Positions 26,091-38,611 of a stretch of DNA of 64,000 bases are shown here, one piece after another. Both the position numbers and the translations under genes were made by a program. Location of the stretch: positions 391,501 through 455,500 of the forward strand of contig JAXDDX010000023.1 of NCBI GenBank assembly GCA_034670405.1. The letters run 5' to 3'. Position 1 is the first letter of the stretch. Each line of letters starts with the position of its first letter. This DNA is from Hoplostethus atlanticus (lineage: Eukaryota > Chordata > Actinopteri > Trachichthyiformes > Trachichthyidae). The notes beneath the pieces are model-generated. The model saw only the letters and a program-made list of their open reading frames with translations. It searched no databases and had not been told where the DNA came from.

Positions 26091-26480
26091 ATCAAGCCGG
26101 TGGAGCTCTAGTTCGGTTCATTTCATATCGCTGTCATGAGGAATGATGTATGTGCCCTTTTTACAAATATACCCTCACACAGTCGAGACGGGCGGCGAGA
26201 TACATTAAAGCACCGGTATCGACCGCCTGCAGCACATTTCAGAGCCTGACGCCGGAGTTTCTCAGTAATTAAGAGCCCCTTGAAACAAATGAAGCACTTT
26301 TCTCTTCACATTAATTACTTCAACACTTTCTTTGGACACATGTTGCCATGTTATTACCGTTAGCCTCCAAACATGAATGTGGTCTGGAATGAGCATGTGG
26401 GGGAATTACGCCGCAACACCACACCAATCTACCCGCTAAATATTTTGCATCACCACTTGCACTATCAGCGTTTAGATCAG
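26091..26480. other. CNE-like block
   Basis: Contains tctcagtaattaagagccc and cacattaattacttcaac-type homeodomain-like words in otherwise unique sequence, with no simple repeats. It is interpreted as a possible intronic regulatory element. Confidence 0.3.
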
Positions 26481-27464
26481 CCATGCATCACTGTGATGTT
26501 TCATAACCGGCAGGTGAAGACACGGAGCAAAGTGGTCTAAGAGGAGCGAGGTCACGCCTGTCACCGTGCGTTCACACCGGTGAGCAACACGACCAGCCAA
26601 GTCACCGGGAGAGCCGAGGAGCCGGGGAAACCTGGCCGCCGTGTGGACAGCAAGCTAGTGTCGGCTTAGATGTGTTGCCAAAGGGACTGAGTGGCGTGCG
26701 GTCGTTGCCAATCAGATTTCCCCGCCTCCTCGTTTTCCTACCAGTGTGAGAAGTTGATTACAGACAACTTTTATTAGAAAACTACAGGAATAAACGTGTT
26801 AAGAACAATACTTACAGAGCAGCTGCGTCCATCATCGGGGTCGATGGTAAGCTCATTTCATAGATTAGTCTAGTTACAGTCTTGGTTATCCTCTCAGTGT
26901 GTGGATGGGGTGCTGAATGCCTCCCAGCAACCCCGACCCCCCCCCCCCTCGACCTCAACGCTGCTTCCCCTCCTCTCTCCCTGGAGGGCCGGTGTGTATT
27001 CCCTGCTGAAACACTTCATGGCCAAGTGCCATTGCACATTTCAATCACATCTGCCAGGTGTCCTCCCTCCTCTCCAAGCTTGCTTTATTCACGACCACGA
27101 TCCAACCAGACGGGAAGAAAAACTACAAATAAACCAAACTAATACTCCTGGTGGGACCGGGTCATGCCACCTCTGCTGCTCGGTGGGCCACGTGATGGAT
27201 GTGATTAGTCAGGGAGCTTTAGGAAATGCAACAAGCCCCATAACACACCCCACCAGTGACCTTGAGCTCGGGTCACATGATCTGCCGTCGCTATACGGTG
27301 AGGGGGGAGGTGTTATGAAACCCCTGCTTAGCACCGGCAAGCCCTCTGAACAGATGGAGACTCTTTGTCTCTTATGCAACCAGCAGTACTGAGGCGGAAA
27401 ATATTACTTCTGTGTGACCCCCACCCCCCCTCCACCCCTCAAAACCCACAACCTGCCTACTTGA
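26481..27464. other. Unique stretch before the LINE fragment
   Basis: A C run at 26938-26948 and pyrimidine-rich sequence; no gene is supported. Confidence 0.45.
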
Positions 27465-27922
27465 CCCTCTTCCTTCCGGTATTAGGACCTCCAGTGCTTA
27501 ATATCATTAATGCCTCACTCTCCACTGGCATTGTGCCGTCGGCCTTTAAAGCAGCCGTGGTCAAACCTTTGCTCAGAAAACCCCTAACCTCCATCCCGAT
27601 GTCCTTAATAACTACAGCATGGACCAATCTCTAATCTTCCCTTCTGGTGGGGGGGGGGCCTCTTTGAACTGTTTCTTCCATTTTTTCTTTCCTAAGGTTT
27701 TTTTTGGGAGTTTTTCCTCGTCTTCTTTGAGGGTCTAAGGCTGGTGTCTGATGGGTTGCTAGGCTTGTTTCTGTCTTAACGTGCTACTTTTTGTTTTGTC
27801 TTTTCATTTCTAAATTGTGCTCTAAATGTGTTTATCTCGTTAGCCTCTAGGCAGCCTCCTCTCTGTAAAGTCCTTTAGACATGGTTTATGGTTAAGGGCT
27901 GTAGAAATAAACTTGGCTTGGC
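27465..27922 (+). mobile_element. 5'-truncated CR1/L2-type LINE fragment
   Basis: The frame at 27490-27630 encodes LNIINASLSTGIVPSAF followed by KAAVVKPLLRKP. This is the conserved region just before the reverse-transcriptase domain of fish CR1/L2-superfamily LINEs. The usual NYRPISNLPFLSKI continuation is missing (the frame goes to LITTAWTNL and a stop), so an internal deletion joins this stump to the 3' UTR. The 3' part has the typical gggagtttttcctcgtcttc and a tail, ctgtagaaataaacttggc. The element is dead. It cannot encode a working enzyme. Confidence 0.8.
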
Positions 27923-28159
27923 CTCCCTTGATGTCAGATAAAATAAAGATAGAATGAATATGCTGGATAGATACGTAGACTGATGGGTAGTGGGGGTAAA
28001 TGAGAGGTCGGGGAGTTACCCAGGGGGCTTCTGGGTAAGATCTGCCTGGAGCTGCACAGCCTAACCCAGGGTGAACGGTGGATTAAGGCACACCTCAGCC
28101 AGAGGGAGGAATTCAACCGCAGCAGCGCAACGCGGTGGTTGCACCCAGGCTCGCGTACC

Positions 28160-28430
28160 AAAAGACCAAAAATGTTTGATTCATGAAACCTCATTAAAAA
28201 TGAATTCTCATTTAATTAAGTCCAGAGTCTTGAATGTGTGAATTATGCCAGATTTGTTTAGCAGATTCCTCATTAAAATTGATCACCGCCATAAATATTC
28301 CCGGGGCCAACGAATGAAACGGTAATTCCACCATCTCAGCTTCAGAGAAAAAATGTAATTCATGACTTGGTATGCTGAAGGTAATTCAACGTGCTGTGGG
28401 TTTTATGATTAGGGGCGTCAGGGTTTCAAG
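28160..28430. other. Strong CNE-like block
   Basis: About 260 bp of AT-rich but complex sequence with many homeodomain or HMG-like words: cattaaaaatgaattctc, atttaattaag, tcctcattaaaattgatc, gccataaatattcc and gaaacggtaattcc. It has no repeats and no open frame. Of all blocks in the window it looks most like a deeply conserved vertebrate enhancer. Conservation is inferred. Confidence 0.4.
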
Positions 28431-29420
28431 GGCTACAAGCACGATGTGAAGGATGATTATAGCTGCATAGTCTGAGCACTACAGCGGTCAAATGCATGTA
28501 TATTTTGCTGCTTTCTTTATATTGCATTGCTGTGACGTTTCCCTGGATCCTACAATTGCAGAAGCCAAGAATAGACTCGATTGTGTTTGTTTGTGTTTAA
28601 GGGAAAACGTCAGGAAAGTGGAAATGTGTATACAGCCGGCGATCTAAATGCTGTGAGGGACTAAAATTGACCTCAGCAGTGAGATCAACCAGGCTGAGAG
28701 GAGAGGACGCGCCGGTGAAAGGCTTTGAATAACAACAACACTCTGGGAAGAAGAAGAAAAGCCAGCCCGCTAAAGACCCTTTCTAAAAATAGACCTGCTG
28801 GTGTGACATCACCAGCGCTACGCAAATACAGCCAGCTTTATTTCTGTCTGTGTGGCAAAAGAGAAAGTCTAGTCTGTTATATATATATAGCTTATAATAG
28901 CATCTCTGGCTGCTGACGTTCATGCACATGCACATGCACACAAACAAGCATGCACAAACACTTTAACAGAGGTAAACAATTTCTGTATCCCCCCAGCATT
29001 CATCACATGGGAATGCATCAACAATACAACAAACCTTTTTTTTTACGTCATTGTCCTCAACTGGTGAAGCAGAAACCTGATGCCCCGTTGTTCCAAATGA
29101 AAGAAAAGCATTTCACCCTCTTAAACACATGTTTTCTGCATCCAAGCAGCGTTTCCTCCTACTGGAGTAAGATTTTTAAACCCAGTAAATTATGAATCTC
29201 TCCTCGTTTTTCCTCGACTGCCAGCCCCATCCCCCAGAAAGCCCCACAAGCATGCAACATTTACACAAGTACTCACAAGTGACGGTGGCGTCTGTGAGTC
29301 ATGGCAGAGCAGGGAATCTCTCTGTCTGGTCTGGGGGAGCAGGAAAGCAGAAAGCTGAGGCACGCTCACTGGAAAGCAGTCAAGCTCCCTCGGTCACCCA
29401 CCCACTCACTCAGACACACA
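28431..29420. other. Non-coding stretch
   Basis: (TA)n at 28878-28889 and a tgcacatgcaca run near 28922-28940. No gene is supported. Confidence 0.5.
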
Positions 29421-29425
29421 CACAG

Positions 29426-29453
29426 CCACACACACACACACACACACACACAC
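29426..29453. repeat. (CA)n microsatellite
   Basis: About 14 CA units. A second short (TG)n lies at 30143-30159. Confidence 0.93.
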
Positions 29454-31820
29454 TCAGATTTGGCATACTGCTCATTCAAGCTTGGTCACAGTAGGGATGA
29501 TGGCTCGCGTACAGCAGCCTCATGATGTAACCGGCGTCACACATCTCATTAGCACGCAGAGCTCCTGGATTCAAACTACTTCATCTATACTCATCTACTG
29601 GTCTTTATCCATTAATCTACTAATCTACATGGTGTATTTCTACTAATGCTTGGAGGCATAAACTAATTCAATACAGTTTTTTTTTACCATAAAGACTCCC
29701 TACTGTACAATATGTACACTATACATTTTTTTCTGCTCCAATACATTATTTCTTGAAATCTACAATTTGAATCAATAAATATTTTTAGAATTGGCTGTTA
29801 TATGGAGCTTTAACATGCATGCATCTTTAGCACGAGGTTACTATTTGTTTTTCTATCTTTTGTGAATTTAATCCCTTAAGAGTCATAGTTTAAAAAGCAG
29901 ATACTCTTGTAGAGGGATGCCTTTCGTTGTTGCAAAAACAAATGAAAGTCATGGAGAACCCATATACCTATTTCACTGTCTTAACTCCACAATTACACTT
30001 GGGGTAGTGATGCAAAAAGATAAAATAACACTGAAATTGAAGTAAGTGAGTGGACACAAAAAATAACATCCATGGTGTTTCTGTTCTGACGTGATGATGC
30101 CATGTTTCTGCACCTCTGACTGTGCATCTGGTCACGCGGTCATGTGTGTGTGTGTGTGTTTGCATGGCGAGGGCGGTGACTAAGCGGAGATTATCGCTTT
30201 GCAACGGGGGCCTCTGCAATAACACCATGCGGTGGCTGCTACACTGTATACTGTCCTGAGGAGGAGGAGAGAGGGGATTGGTCCAGGGGTCGCTATGGAA
30301 ACCACCAGCTGTGTTGAGGGGCAGGTCCGCGGAGCGAAGGCGACAGGCGAATCAAATCATTTCTGCTCTTCTCATCCAGATCTGATGAGCCCCTCCACAG
30401 CTAATGGACTACGGTACCAGTACAACGGACAGGTACAGGCCTTAATTACACTTAGAGAGCGGCGTGCCACTGCTGCATGAGCCATCCTGCCAAATAGTGA
30501 GCGGAGGCAGAATGCATTAAGCGAATGGTCAAAGAGGTTGCTGCAAAGCATGTTTATATTTACAGGGGGTGGGGGGACAACTTCTTCATTCAATAATTTC
30601 ATAACTGATTCATCATGCAGTTAAAATGCCCCAGCCACATACAGGAGCAGTCATTTTGACAGTGGTCGGGTTCAATGAAATGTACACACACTTGATATTG
30701 TTTGACCAGCCATGTCACACCACGCTGACAGAAGAGATTCAGCTCAGCTCCTGCTCAGTGACAGCCAACATTTCATTTTACTGATGTTCCACTGAGATCC
30801 ATCCTCAGTTGCATGAAGAACAAGCCCCCCCCGGGCCAACAGCCCTGTAGGAAATAGTCTGTTAGTGGATCTGACTCAGGGTAAAGCTCCCGTTGGCACC
30901 TCGTCACCCGTAAAAAGGCCTATCAAGGGAGAGCAAGTCAGCAGAATCACTCTACAGGACATGCCAGCAGGAGGGTACTAAGACATTTCAAGTCAGCGGA
31001 TGCCCCAAATGCTGATTTTAGCAAAGGATGCACTGACGGCTTCAACGTAGCTGCAGCACGAGAGTGAAGTTGCTCAGGCTCCCATAAGATTTACGCCCTC
31101 ATCAGGGAGAGGGACGGGAGGGTGGAGTCAGCCACGCTATTGTACTATAAGGGAGGAATGGGGGCGGGGGGGGGGACAAATTGCTTGACAACAAAATAAA
31201 AAAGCAGCACCATCACTCAGCCGATAACATGACTGCTGAATATGCTGCACATTCCTCACAGGAATATGCACCGCGCAGAAACCTCATCGACATGACAAGA
31301 GGCGGAAGCGGCGAAACATCAATCACAGAGCGGGACCTTTACGGCCGTCGCCATGAAAATAGCGGCAAGTAAAAAGCGAAGGTCCTCTCCTCTTCGGGGA
31401 CGTCTTGACATTCAGCCCCGGCTCTACTTAGATACGGACTCGAAAACCAGGCGAGAATACCCCCCAAGCGGCAGGTCCGTCCATCCATCCATCCATCAGT
31501 CCCATCCCTCCCCCCTTGCCCCTGAGAACGGAGGCAATTCAGATGGGAGGTGTTGCTAGTCTGCTCACAGCCAGACATGGTGGGGGGGAGACTGTACAGG
31601 AGGCCAGTTTGTCAGGTTGATGAATAGCGTCGGATCGCTCGCCGCATGTACCCGTTGCATGGCGTATTTGATTTGCTAAACCGCTCCCCCCCCCAGCATC
31701 GTACTACAACGCTGATGCATCTTCAGAGGCATCGGGGCGACAGTGACGGACACATCTCTAGTGCGGTTCATCGTGAGGAAGAGGAGGGGAATCGGACTGG
31801 ATTCAGCAGCTTTTACCAAG
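29454..31820. other. Non-coding stretch, CNE-like at 30400-30600
   Basis: The block 30400-30600 (gccttaattacacttagag, gcagaatgcattaagcg) is repeat-free and CNE-like. G runs occur at 30567-30575 and 31162-31173, and (CATC)n at 31485-31499. I see no gene. Confidence 0.4.
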
Positions 31821-32146
31821 TAGGGATGGGACGATATACGATTTTATCTTTTATCGCGATAAAAACACTCAAGATCATTTTTATCGTGGTGAATTTCCAT
31901 GATCGGGAATAATCGTGATAATTATGTGATCTGAAAACAAAACAAGTTATTCAAGATGTGTGTCCTGTGACGCAATCAAAATATTTGTTTCTTAACAAAA
32001 CGTAAAGTAAAGTGATTCCAGTATGTTTTAGTGCTATTTTAAAGAGATTTAAGCATTTTTGGATGATTATCGGGATAATATCGTGAATCGCAGTTATTTT
32101 GTCCGGGATAATCTTGACATGAAATTTTTATATCGTCCCATGCCTA
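31821..32146. mobile_element. 326-bp MITE with 18-bp terminal inverted repeats
   Basis: The ends TAGGGATGGGACGATATA (31821-31838) and TATATCGTCCCATGCCTA (32129-32146) are inverted repeats matching at 17 of 18 positions. The interior is AT-rich with atcgcgataaaa-type words and no coding frame, so the element is non-autonomous. The 8-bp flanks (ttaccaag / acgccaag) share only the last five bases, so an hAT-type target duplication is possible but degraded. Confidence 0.85.
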
Positions 32147-32446
32147 ACGCCAAGTGTCCACGGTTGCCTGACAGCGTTAACATGAGCCCGGGGGTCGACG
32201 GCGTTGAAGTGGACATCATCAACTCAGCCTGAACGGCCCTCTTGGCAGATTTTCAACACGGCCTCGCCTCACTGGATCAAAACAGAGAGAGAGAAGAGCA
32301 CATACTTGGAAATGCCTCCTTACGCAGCGGTACAACACAACCCCGACGGCGTCTGTGACCTTGAGCAAATGTTTGTGGTGTGAAATAACACACAACTTTG
32401 ATTCAACGTGAGAGAACACTATCAGACAGTGCATGTCTGGAGGGTG

Positions 32447-32448
<2 letters not shown>

Positions 32449-32488
<40 letters not shown>
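32449..32488. repeat. (CT)n microsatellite
   Basis: About 20 CT units, with a short (GA)n nearby at 32284-32295. No gene is seen in 32147-33400; an (ACA)n run lies at 32991-33007 and (TG)n at 33226-33246. Confidence 0.93.
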
Positions 32489-32490
<2 letters not shown>

Positions 32491-33408
32491 CTTTTTTTCT
32501 CACCACTCCTAATCCTCGGGCAGAATGAGCCTAATGGTCCATTACGTAACAGGCTTAGGGGAGGAGAGGAGTTTATGATGAGCATTGCTGGACATGTAGA
32601 TGTGGTTTTCCCTTTCCGGTCAGTTGGTACAACATGGTGTTAGGACACATCAACCGGTGCTTACATGCACACATAATGACAACGTGTGCAAGTGAGAGAT
32701 TGTGGTATCAATGATGTCTTTACAACACAGACGGAGCGCCCACAGCAGCACGAGGAACGCTAGAAATGCTCCCGAGAGAGGACGGCCCCCCTTTCACTTA
32801 TTTTCCTCCTGCTTTTCTCAACGGAACGAGCTTCAGATTCAGGTTTCAAGGCTTCAATCTCCTCAGCCGGACAGGAGGCGATGGAAGGCGGCGAGGAGGG
32901 GAGGGGGGGTTGTGGATAGCTGCAGCATTGACTAACAGGGAGGCGTTGGGGCCCAGGCTCTTCCCTATCAAGACTGAAAGCCTGGGGCTGACAACAACAA
33001 CAACAACACACAAACGCATCGCTCCAGTTACTCCACTGCTCTCTGGGATGAGGAGCAGGCTGGGAAGTAACGATCTAAGCATGGGAATGTACAGCACATG
33101 ATATGGCAGGTTGTTGAGAGTGTGTTATCCGTGACCAAAGTCGTTTTTGCAGATTGTGTTCAACATGCTCGTTGATTTTGTTAATCAAATTTTTTTTGCT
33201 GGAGTGAGTGAACAGCAATAATGTAGTGTGTGTGTGTGTGTGTGTGAGAGTAGATGAAAAGTTGGAAAGAGCCTCTCCCGTCTCTGTGGTCATTGTCTCC
33301 CTCCTCCGGCTGTGCTGCCTCTGCAACAGAGCCTGAACACAACACCACAGTGGGTTGGCTCACTGTGCACTACACAATATAGACACATGTAAAGATAAAT
33401 AATAAATT

Positions 33409-33738
33409 GGGGCTGCAACAGAGAGGAGCATCCCACCCCTGCTAATTGAGACCCCATAGATTTGTTATACTTGCCCAAATGAGATTCTAGTGTTGGTATG
33501 GCGGGAAATTTCCTCCACACACAGGAAGTGACGAATCGAAACAAATTAAATTCAAACGTGTCTCCTATACAGAAGTGCTCTGTCCAGAGAAAGCTGGATT
33601 CATCAGTGACGGCTGAACCTCTTCACCACCTCCACCAGGACATGATTTCTGGGTACTGAAGTCCTCAAACTGAAGTTACAGTTACCTCTCGCTGCCATTT
33701 GGGGCCGCCAACGTGCAGAACTGACTAATGCAGCTTTA
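33409..33738 (+). repeat. Interspersed repeat family, copy A
   Basis: Shares ordered blocks with copies at 38612 and 54283: ggggctgcaac near the start, ggcgggaaatttcctcc, acaggaagtgacgaatc, and tctcgctgccatttggggcc near the end, closing with aatgcagcttta. It differs most in the middle, which includes tttctgggtactgaagtc. I see no coding frame, terminal inverted repeat or tRNA box, so the class is undetermined (non-autonomous element). Confidence 0.7.
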
Positions 33739-33741
33739 ACA

Positions 33742-35700
33742 TTAATAATATTGCCGCTGCTACTGATGCGGCAAAGCGCTTGTTTCATTAACAGACCTCC
33801 CAGTCAGGACAGGATTTCTCTTCAAGCTTGTCATCACAGTGGCGTCTCTCCTTCCATTGATGTCCACAAAATCAAAGTGCTAAGACAAGAAAGTGTTTAA
33901 TATCTCATCATTAATGAGAAAAGTGTGAACTGCTTGAGCCACAGAGCCCCTCCCTTGTCACTGATGGCTACATGGTTTTACTGATAGTATTAGTGAGACT
34001 GATTGTAATCCATAACAGTTTGAGGGTTTCACTGTGTATGGCCAGATTAGAGGACCAGCACATTTGAAGGGTTTTGACCAACAGAGGGCAGTGTGTTTTC
34101 ATTGAATGAGGCTTTCTCTCACATGTCCCGCTGGACCTCGGCTTCAGAGCAAAGGGGGCACAGATAGTCAACCATTGTTAATTCTGGTTTCACCGTGACT
34201 CACTTTGGGCCAAAGACACATGAATCATTCATATTCAGTCTCTGTCTAGTCCAGCGCTCAAAAACCGGCGCGCTCACCTGCCAACTCGGTCTACAGATCT
34301 ACAACTTGGTCTCAAAACGTAGTCGACACTTTTGAATGATACTGTTTCATGGGCGTGTGTTCTCGCAGACTGCCGCTTGACTTTGGACGCCGACTGTGTG
34401 GGATGTGGACGTGGGACAGAACAGCCCCGAGCTCAAAAACAATCCATCTATTCCGTCATGACCCGTTAGACACTGGGTCACGGACACTGATGCTCTGTGG
34501 AAGGATATATTGAGGAAGTCTTGGCACAATGGAGACAATGTTGGTTTTGGATGGAACAAGCAATATAATGTAGGTGAATAAGGACCTACAGTTGTATGAT
34601 GTGAGATTCAGAATGAGTCCATCTGAATCTCAAAGGTGTGCACGCCACAGAAAAAACATTCATTGAGAATACCTGTTGAATTCAGGATTGCCTGAAATGC
34701 TCAGTGTGTGACGGGCGTGCTGCCACTCGAGGGGTGAAACAGGCTGGTTCGGCTTCATTAAGGAACAGTAGCACGTGGGGGAAGCTAGCTCTGAAGGAGG
34801 ACTCCTCACATGAAGATGGAGAGGGCTCAACACTGCAAATGAACATTACTCCTACAGACACGCTCCAAAATGCATGGCGAGTTTATTACATTATCACTGC
34901 CAATGAAGACGTAAACCATCACTGAGGCATGAAAGATGCATGAACACGCGACAGGGTGATAAGGCACCACATGGCTTGCACTCCCTTTTGTGTGTGTGTG
35001 TGTGTGTGTGTGCTTTACCGTGTTACACACACACTCTGGCAACGGGTAAAATGACACAGTGTCTTTCGCCACGGAGGGATCATTCCCCCCCTCTGACCTA
35101 TTTATAGCGGGGGATGGCAATACGTTATAGCTTGTGGCGTGTGTTACAGCACAAGCCCCGGCAGACACAATGCATTCGGCTGCTGCGCGTGGTGTGCCGA
35201 TTTCAACCAGCAGGGGGGAGAGTGAGACAGATTTACTGCCTGAGATACCGACGCTATCACATGGAGCCAGGATTGATGTTCTTCACTATAGGCGAGGCTA
35301 TACGTACTTGGGCCCCATCATCCGTCTTCAACTGTATTCCCTCAAATAAATGTCTGAATATGAGTTGTAAATACTTTAGCAGAAGACAAATGGCACAAAG
35401 GGACACAATTTCATACAGCCAGAGACAAGTTCATATCTTTTACTACTGGAGGGAGTATTAAGGAACCCGTTTCCTATGTGTTACTGCAGGCTAATAACAG
35501 GAGAGGCTCGTGGCGATGCCTCGTTACAAAGCCTGTCACTCAACGCGATGTGCTGCTGTGCCAAAGTCTCTCAACTCAACTGAGAGGCACTTGCCCAAAC
35601 TCTGCGCTCACTTTTTTGATTGAACAATTTTCCATCCAACTTTCAATTTTTCATGCACTTTTAGAAAAGTAGTGCAAAGTCTGATGCATTTAATCAAAAA
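33742..35700. other. Non-coding stretch with (GT)n
   Basis: (GT)n at 34989-35012. On the minus strand a CAG/GTGAGC donor at 34275 follows an open frame with an acceptor-like tccacatcccacacag near 34400. The peptide is not recognisable and I do not call an exon. Confidence 0.4.
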
Positions 35701-35779
35701 AAAAAAAAAGCCTTTGATAGTTATGAGTGCCAGCTGTGGCGTTTTCCAGCAGACAGATCATGAAGCTGTTCCCGTCTGC

Positions 35780-36200
35780 CCGTCAAGCCGCTGCCACCAT
35801 GTACACACCGTCACCGCGTCCTATTAATGTCATGTCGCAGCCAGACAACAATGTAATGATGATTAAAATGATCCTAATCGAAAACAGCAAATGGCATTAT
35901 CATTACGGTTAATTATCTCCCGTCCCACCGCACACAGATTGTGACGGGGAGCTGTCACAGCCAAATGAACAAAGAGAAGAGCAATAACCTGGGTCAGGAG
36001 GAATGGAGGGCTCTGGCTCTGCGGGGGGGGGCGGGGTTTGAATATTTCCTTCTGATTTTGACAGCGGGGGGTCCGCGGTGATAAAGCGCTAATCCCCCGG
36101 CAACATCAGCACCTCGGTGTTCCTTTAATGTCTCGGAGCGGCTGACATTTCCAGCCACAATGAGATTTGATTATTAGAAAAGACTCTGCACAATGAAAAA
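35780..36200. other. CNE-like block
   Basis: Contains acaatgtaatgatgattaaa, ggcattatcattacggttaa and gctgtcacagccaaatgaac, which is repeat-free sequence dense in TAAT/ATTA words. It is interpreted as a possible regulatory element. A G run at 36022-36030 and a short (GT)n at 36306-36319 lie within or beside it. Confidence 0.33.
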
Positions 36201-36776
36201 CAGTGTTATCAGAGCGTCTGGATTAGAGAGAGATAGTCTCAACAGGAAGCCGAACTTTGCAGAGAGAGAGATATCCGTTACTGGTGAGACACAACGGACC
36301 AGGCATGTGTGTGTGTGTGTTTTCAGGGATCAGCCGAGATGATAGTACGGCTTCAAATTGAATAACAATTGAACAATTCCCGAGGTCAACAGCAACAACA
36401 ACAACTTAATCTAGACAGGACCTAATCCAATTCGATTCCCCCCCTCTGGCCGTAACCTTGGTGAGGAATGGGAGTCATCACCGCTCAGTCAGTAACACAG
36501 TCGAGTCGTCAATTTGGCCTCGGCCCTGCCTTCTGCCCGGTGGTGGCCGGGGGGCGGAGCCAGGAGAACAAAAGCCTTGGTGGTCTCCTTCCTTGCTGCC
36601 GTCACCCTGATGGAGGTGACTGCACCCGTCAACGGCGATACTCAGGCCCCTGAAGCATGGCAAACAAGATGTGACACTACAATATGCTATAAATACCAGG
36701 ATCACCGCTCGCACCGCTGGTGATCCTCTCCACTTTCACATAACACACATACAGGAATGCACGTTCATGTGGGAGA

Positions 36777-36885
<109 letters not shown>

Positions 36886-37030
36886 CCTGTACCTTCACAC
36901 GGTTAGAGGAATATACCAAGGTGATAGATTGGCCCGTTGCTCAAGTTCAGTGATGAGAACATAGACACCAAAATCATCCATGTGTTCCCGGTAGATCGTT
37001 GGCTCTCATGCTCCGCGCTAACACTAACAC

Positions 37031-37705
37031 TATGTTGAGTCATAGTAGGCTCCATGCTAACACTTTAGCATACACTATGTTGAGTGATAGTAGACTCCAC
37101 GCTAACACTTTAGCATACACTATGTTGAGCGATAGTAGACTCCACGCTAACACTTTAGCATACACTATGTTGAGCGATAGTAGACTCCACGCTAACACTT
37201 TAGCATACACTATGTTGAGCGATAGTAGGCTCCACACTAACACTTTAGCATACACTATGTTGAGCAATAGTAGACTCCACGCTAACACTTTAGCATACAC
37301 TATGTTGAGTGATAGTAGGCTCCACGCTAACACTTTAGCATACACTATGTTGAGTGATAGTAGACTCCACGCTAACACTTTAGCATACACTATGTTGAGC
37401 GATAGTAGACTCCACGCTAACACTTTAGCATACACTATGTTGAGCGATAGTAGGCTCCACGCTAACACTTTAGCATACACTATGTTGAGCAATAGTAGAC
37501 TCCACGCTAACACTTTAGCATACACTATGTTGAGTGATAGTAGGCTCCATGCTAACACTTTAGCATACACTACGTTGAGTGATAGTAGACTCCACGCTAA
37601 CACTTTAGCATACTCTACATTGAGTGATAGTAGGCTCCACGCTAACACTTTAGCATACACTATGTTGAGCGATAGTATGCGCCACGCTAACACTTTAGCA
37701 TACAC
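37031..37705. repeat. Minisatellite: 15 copies of a 45-bp unit with a 5-unit higher-order repeat
   Basis: Fifteen head-to-tail 45-bp copies begin tatgttgagYRatagta; copies start at 37031 plus multiples of 45 and no copy has an indel. Two diagnostic positions vary (gagc/gagt/gagca and tagac/taggc). Copies 4-8 (37166-37390) and 9-13 (37391-37615) show the same order of variants, so a 225-bp block was duplicated as a unit. Since 45 is 15 codons, both strands stay open: plus about 236 codons from ATG 37008, repeating MLSDSRLHANTLAYT, and minus about 221 codons. No promoter, splice site or known homologue supports translation, so I call it a minisatellite and not a gene. Confidence 0.95.
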
Positions 37706-38611
37706 TATGTTTTAGCTTCTGCAAGTTCTCATTTTCTCACTTTTGAGATGATGCTAGTTGCCTAGCATGGAGCAAAAAAGAAAAGGAGCTGAGGAGAGAA
37801 CAGAAAACTCGCTCCGTTCCACAGAGGATGGATCTTTACTCAACCATAAAGAGGTTGTAAGCATAACATTTTGGTTACTGTAGTTCAAAACAAGCAATTT
37901 GGATGTAGGCTAATGAATGCAGAATGCTGGCAGCCTCTTCCTTTTCATACTAGAGGTTATACTTTAGAGAGTTGTGTGGAGTGAACCAATGCAAAATCAT
38001 TTTGGTTCCTTCTCCAAACGGAAATACATCCAGGATTTGTTTTTAAATTGCTTAGACTAGACGAGACGTCCACTGCCACATAATAAAATAGACTGGAAAA
38101 ATACAATCTTCACTTCCTGTCTTAGTCAACTGTGCATTCCATTTTCTCAAACTAAATTTCATGTTTCCATTGCGATTGTATCGTCCATCTCATGTTATTT
38201 GTCCTTCCTGTTTCTGCAGGATTAATTAAAAACTACGGAGAGAGGAAGGGCGCCCAAGGCCTCGACATTCTCTTCATAGAGACCACGGATATTCAACCTG
38301 TATATCGAGACCAAACTAGTTTCCTATTCACTATGATTACTAGGGCTGCACTGTGATACTTTATGTCACAATGTATTGTACATCCTGCATTTTAAACAAT
38401 GAGATATCTGTGATTATTACACAGCTTTGTTGAATACTCAATTCTGATTGGTCAATGAACACATGCTGTTTCACATCTAATCACATCACTTTGCAATGGT
38501 TGATTTCTACTCACATTAAGTATCATTGAGTGATTCCACCTTGTGGTAGAAAAGACCTGCTGGACATTGAGAGGATTCTTCTAAATTACTTCTTCTGTAA
38601 AAATACAGGAG
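37706..38611. other. Unique or repeat-derived non-coding stretch
   Basis: A strong plus acceptor-like tccttcctgtttctgcag ends at 38219 and is followed by 40 open codons (LIKNYGERKGAQGLDILF) to a stop at about 38356. No donor or homologue is known. Sequence from 38342 (tagggctgcactgtgat) to 38560, including gaatactcaattctgattgg, resembles a dispersed fish repeat I cannot name. Confidence 0.3.

Noticed and set aside
34276-34400. Minus-strand exon ending at CAG/GTGAGC
   Set aside because: Open frame and fair acceptor, but the peptide is not protein-like and its phase does not fit the other minus-strand exons.
36999-37715. A 238-codon protein repeating MLSDSRLHANTLAYT
   Set aside because: It is the 45-bp minisatellite read in frame. 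The minus strand is equally open, and there is no splice, promoter or homology support.
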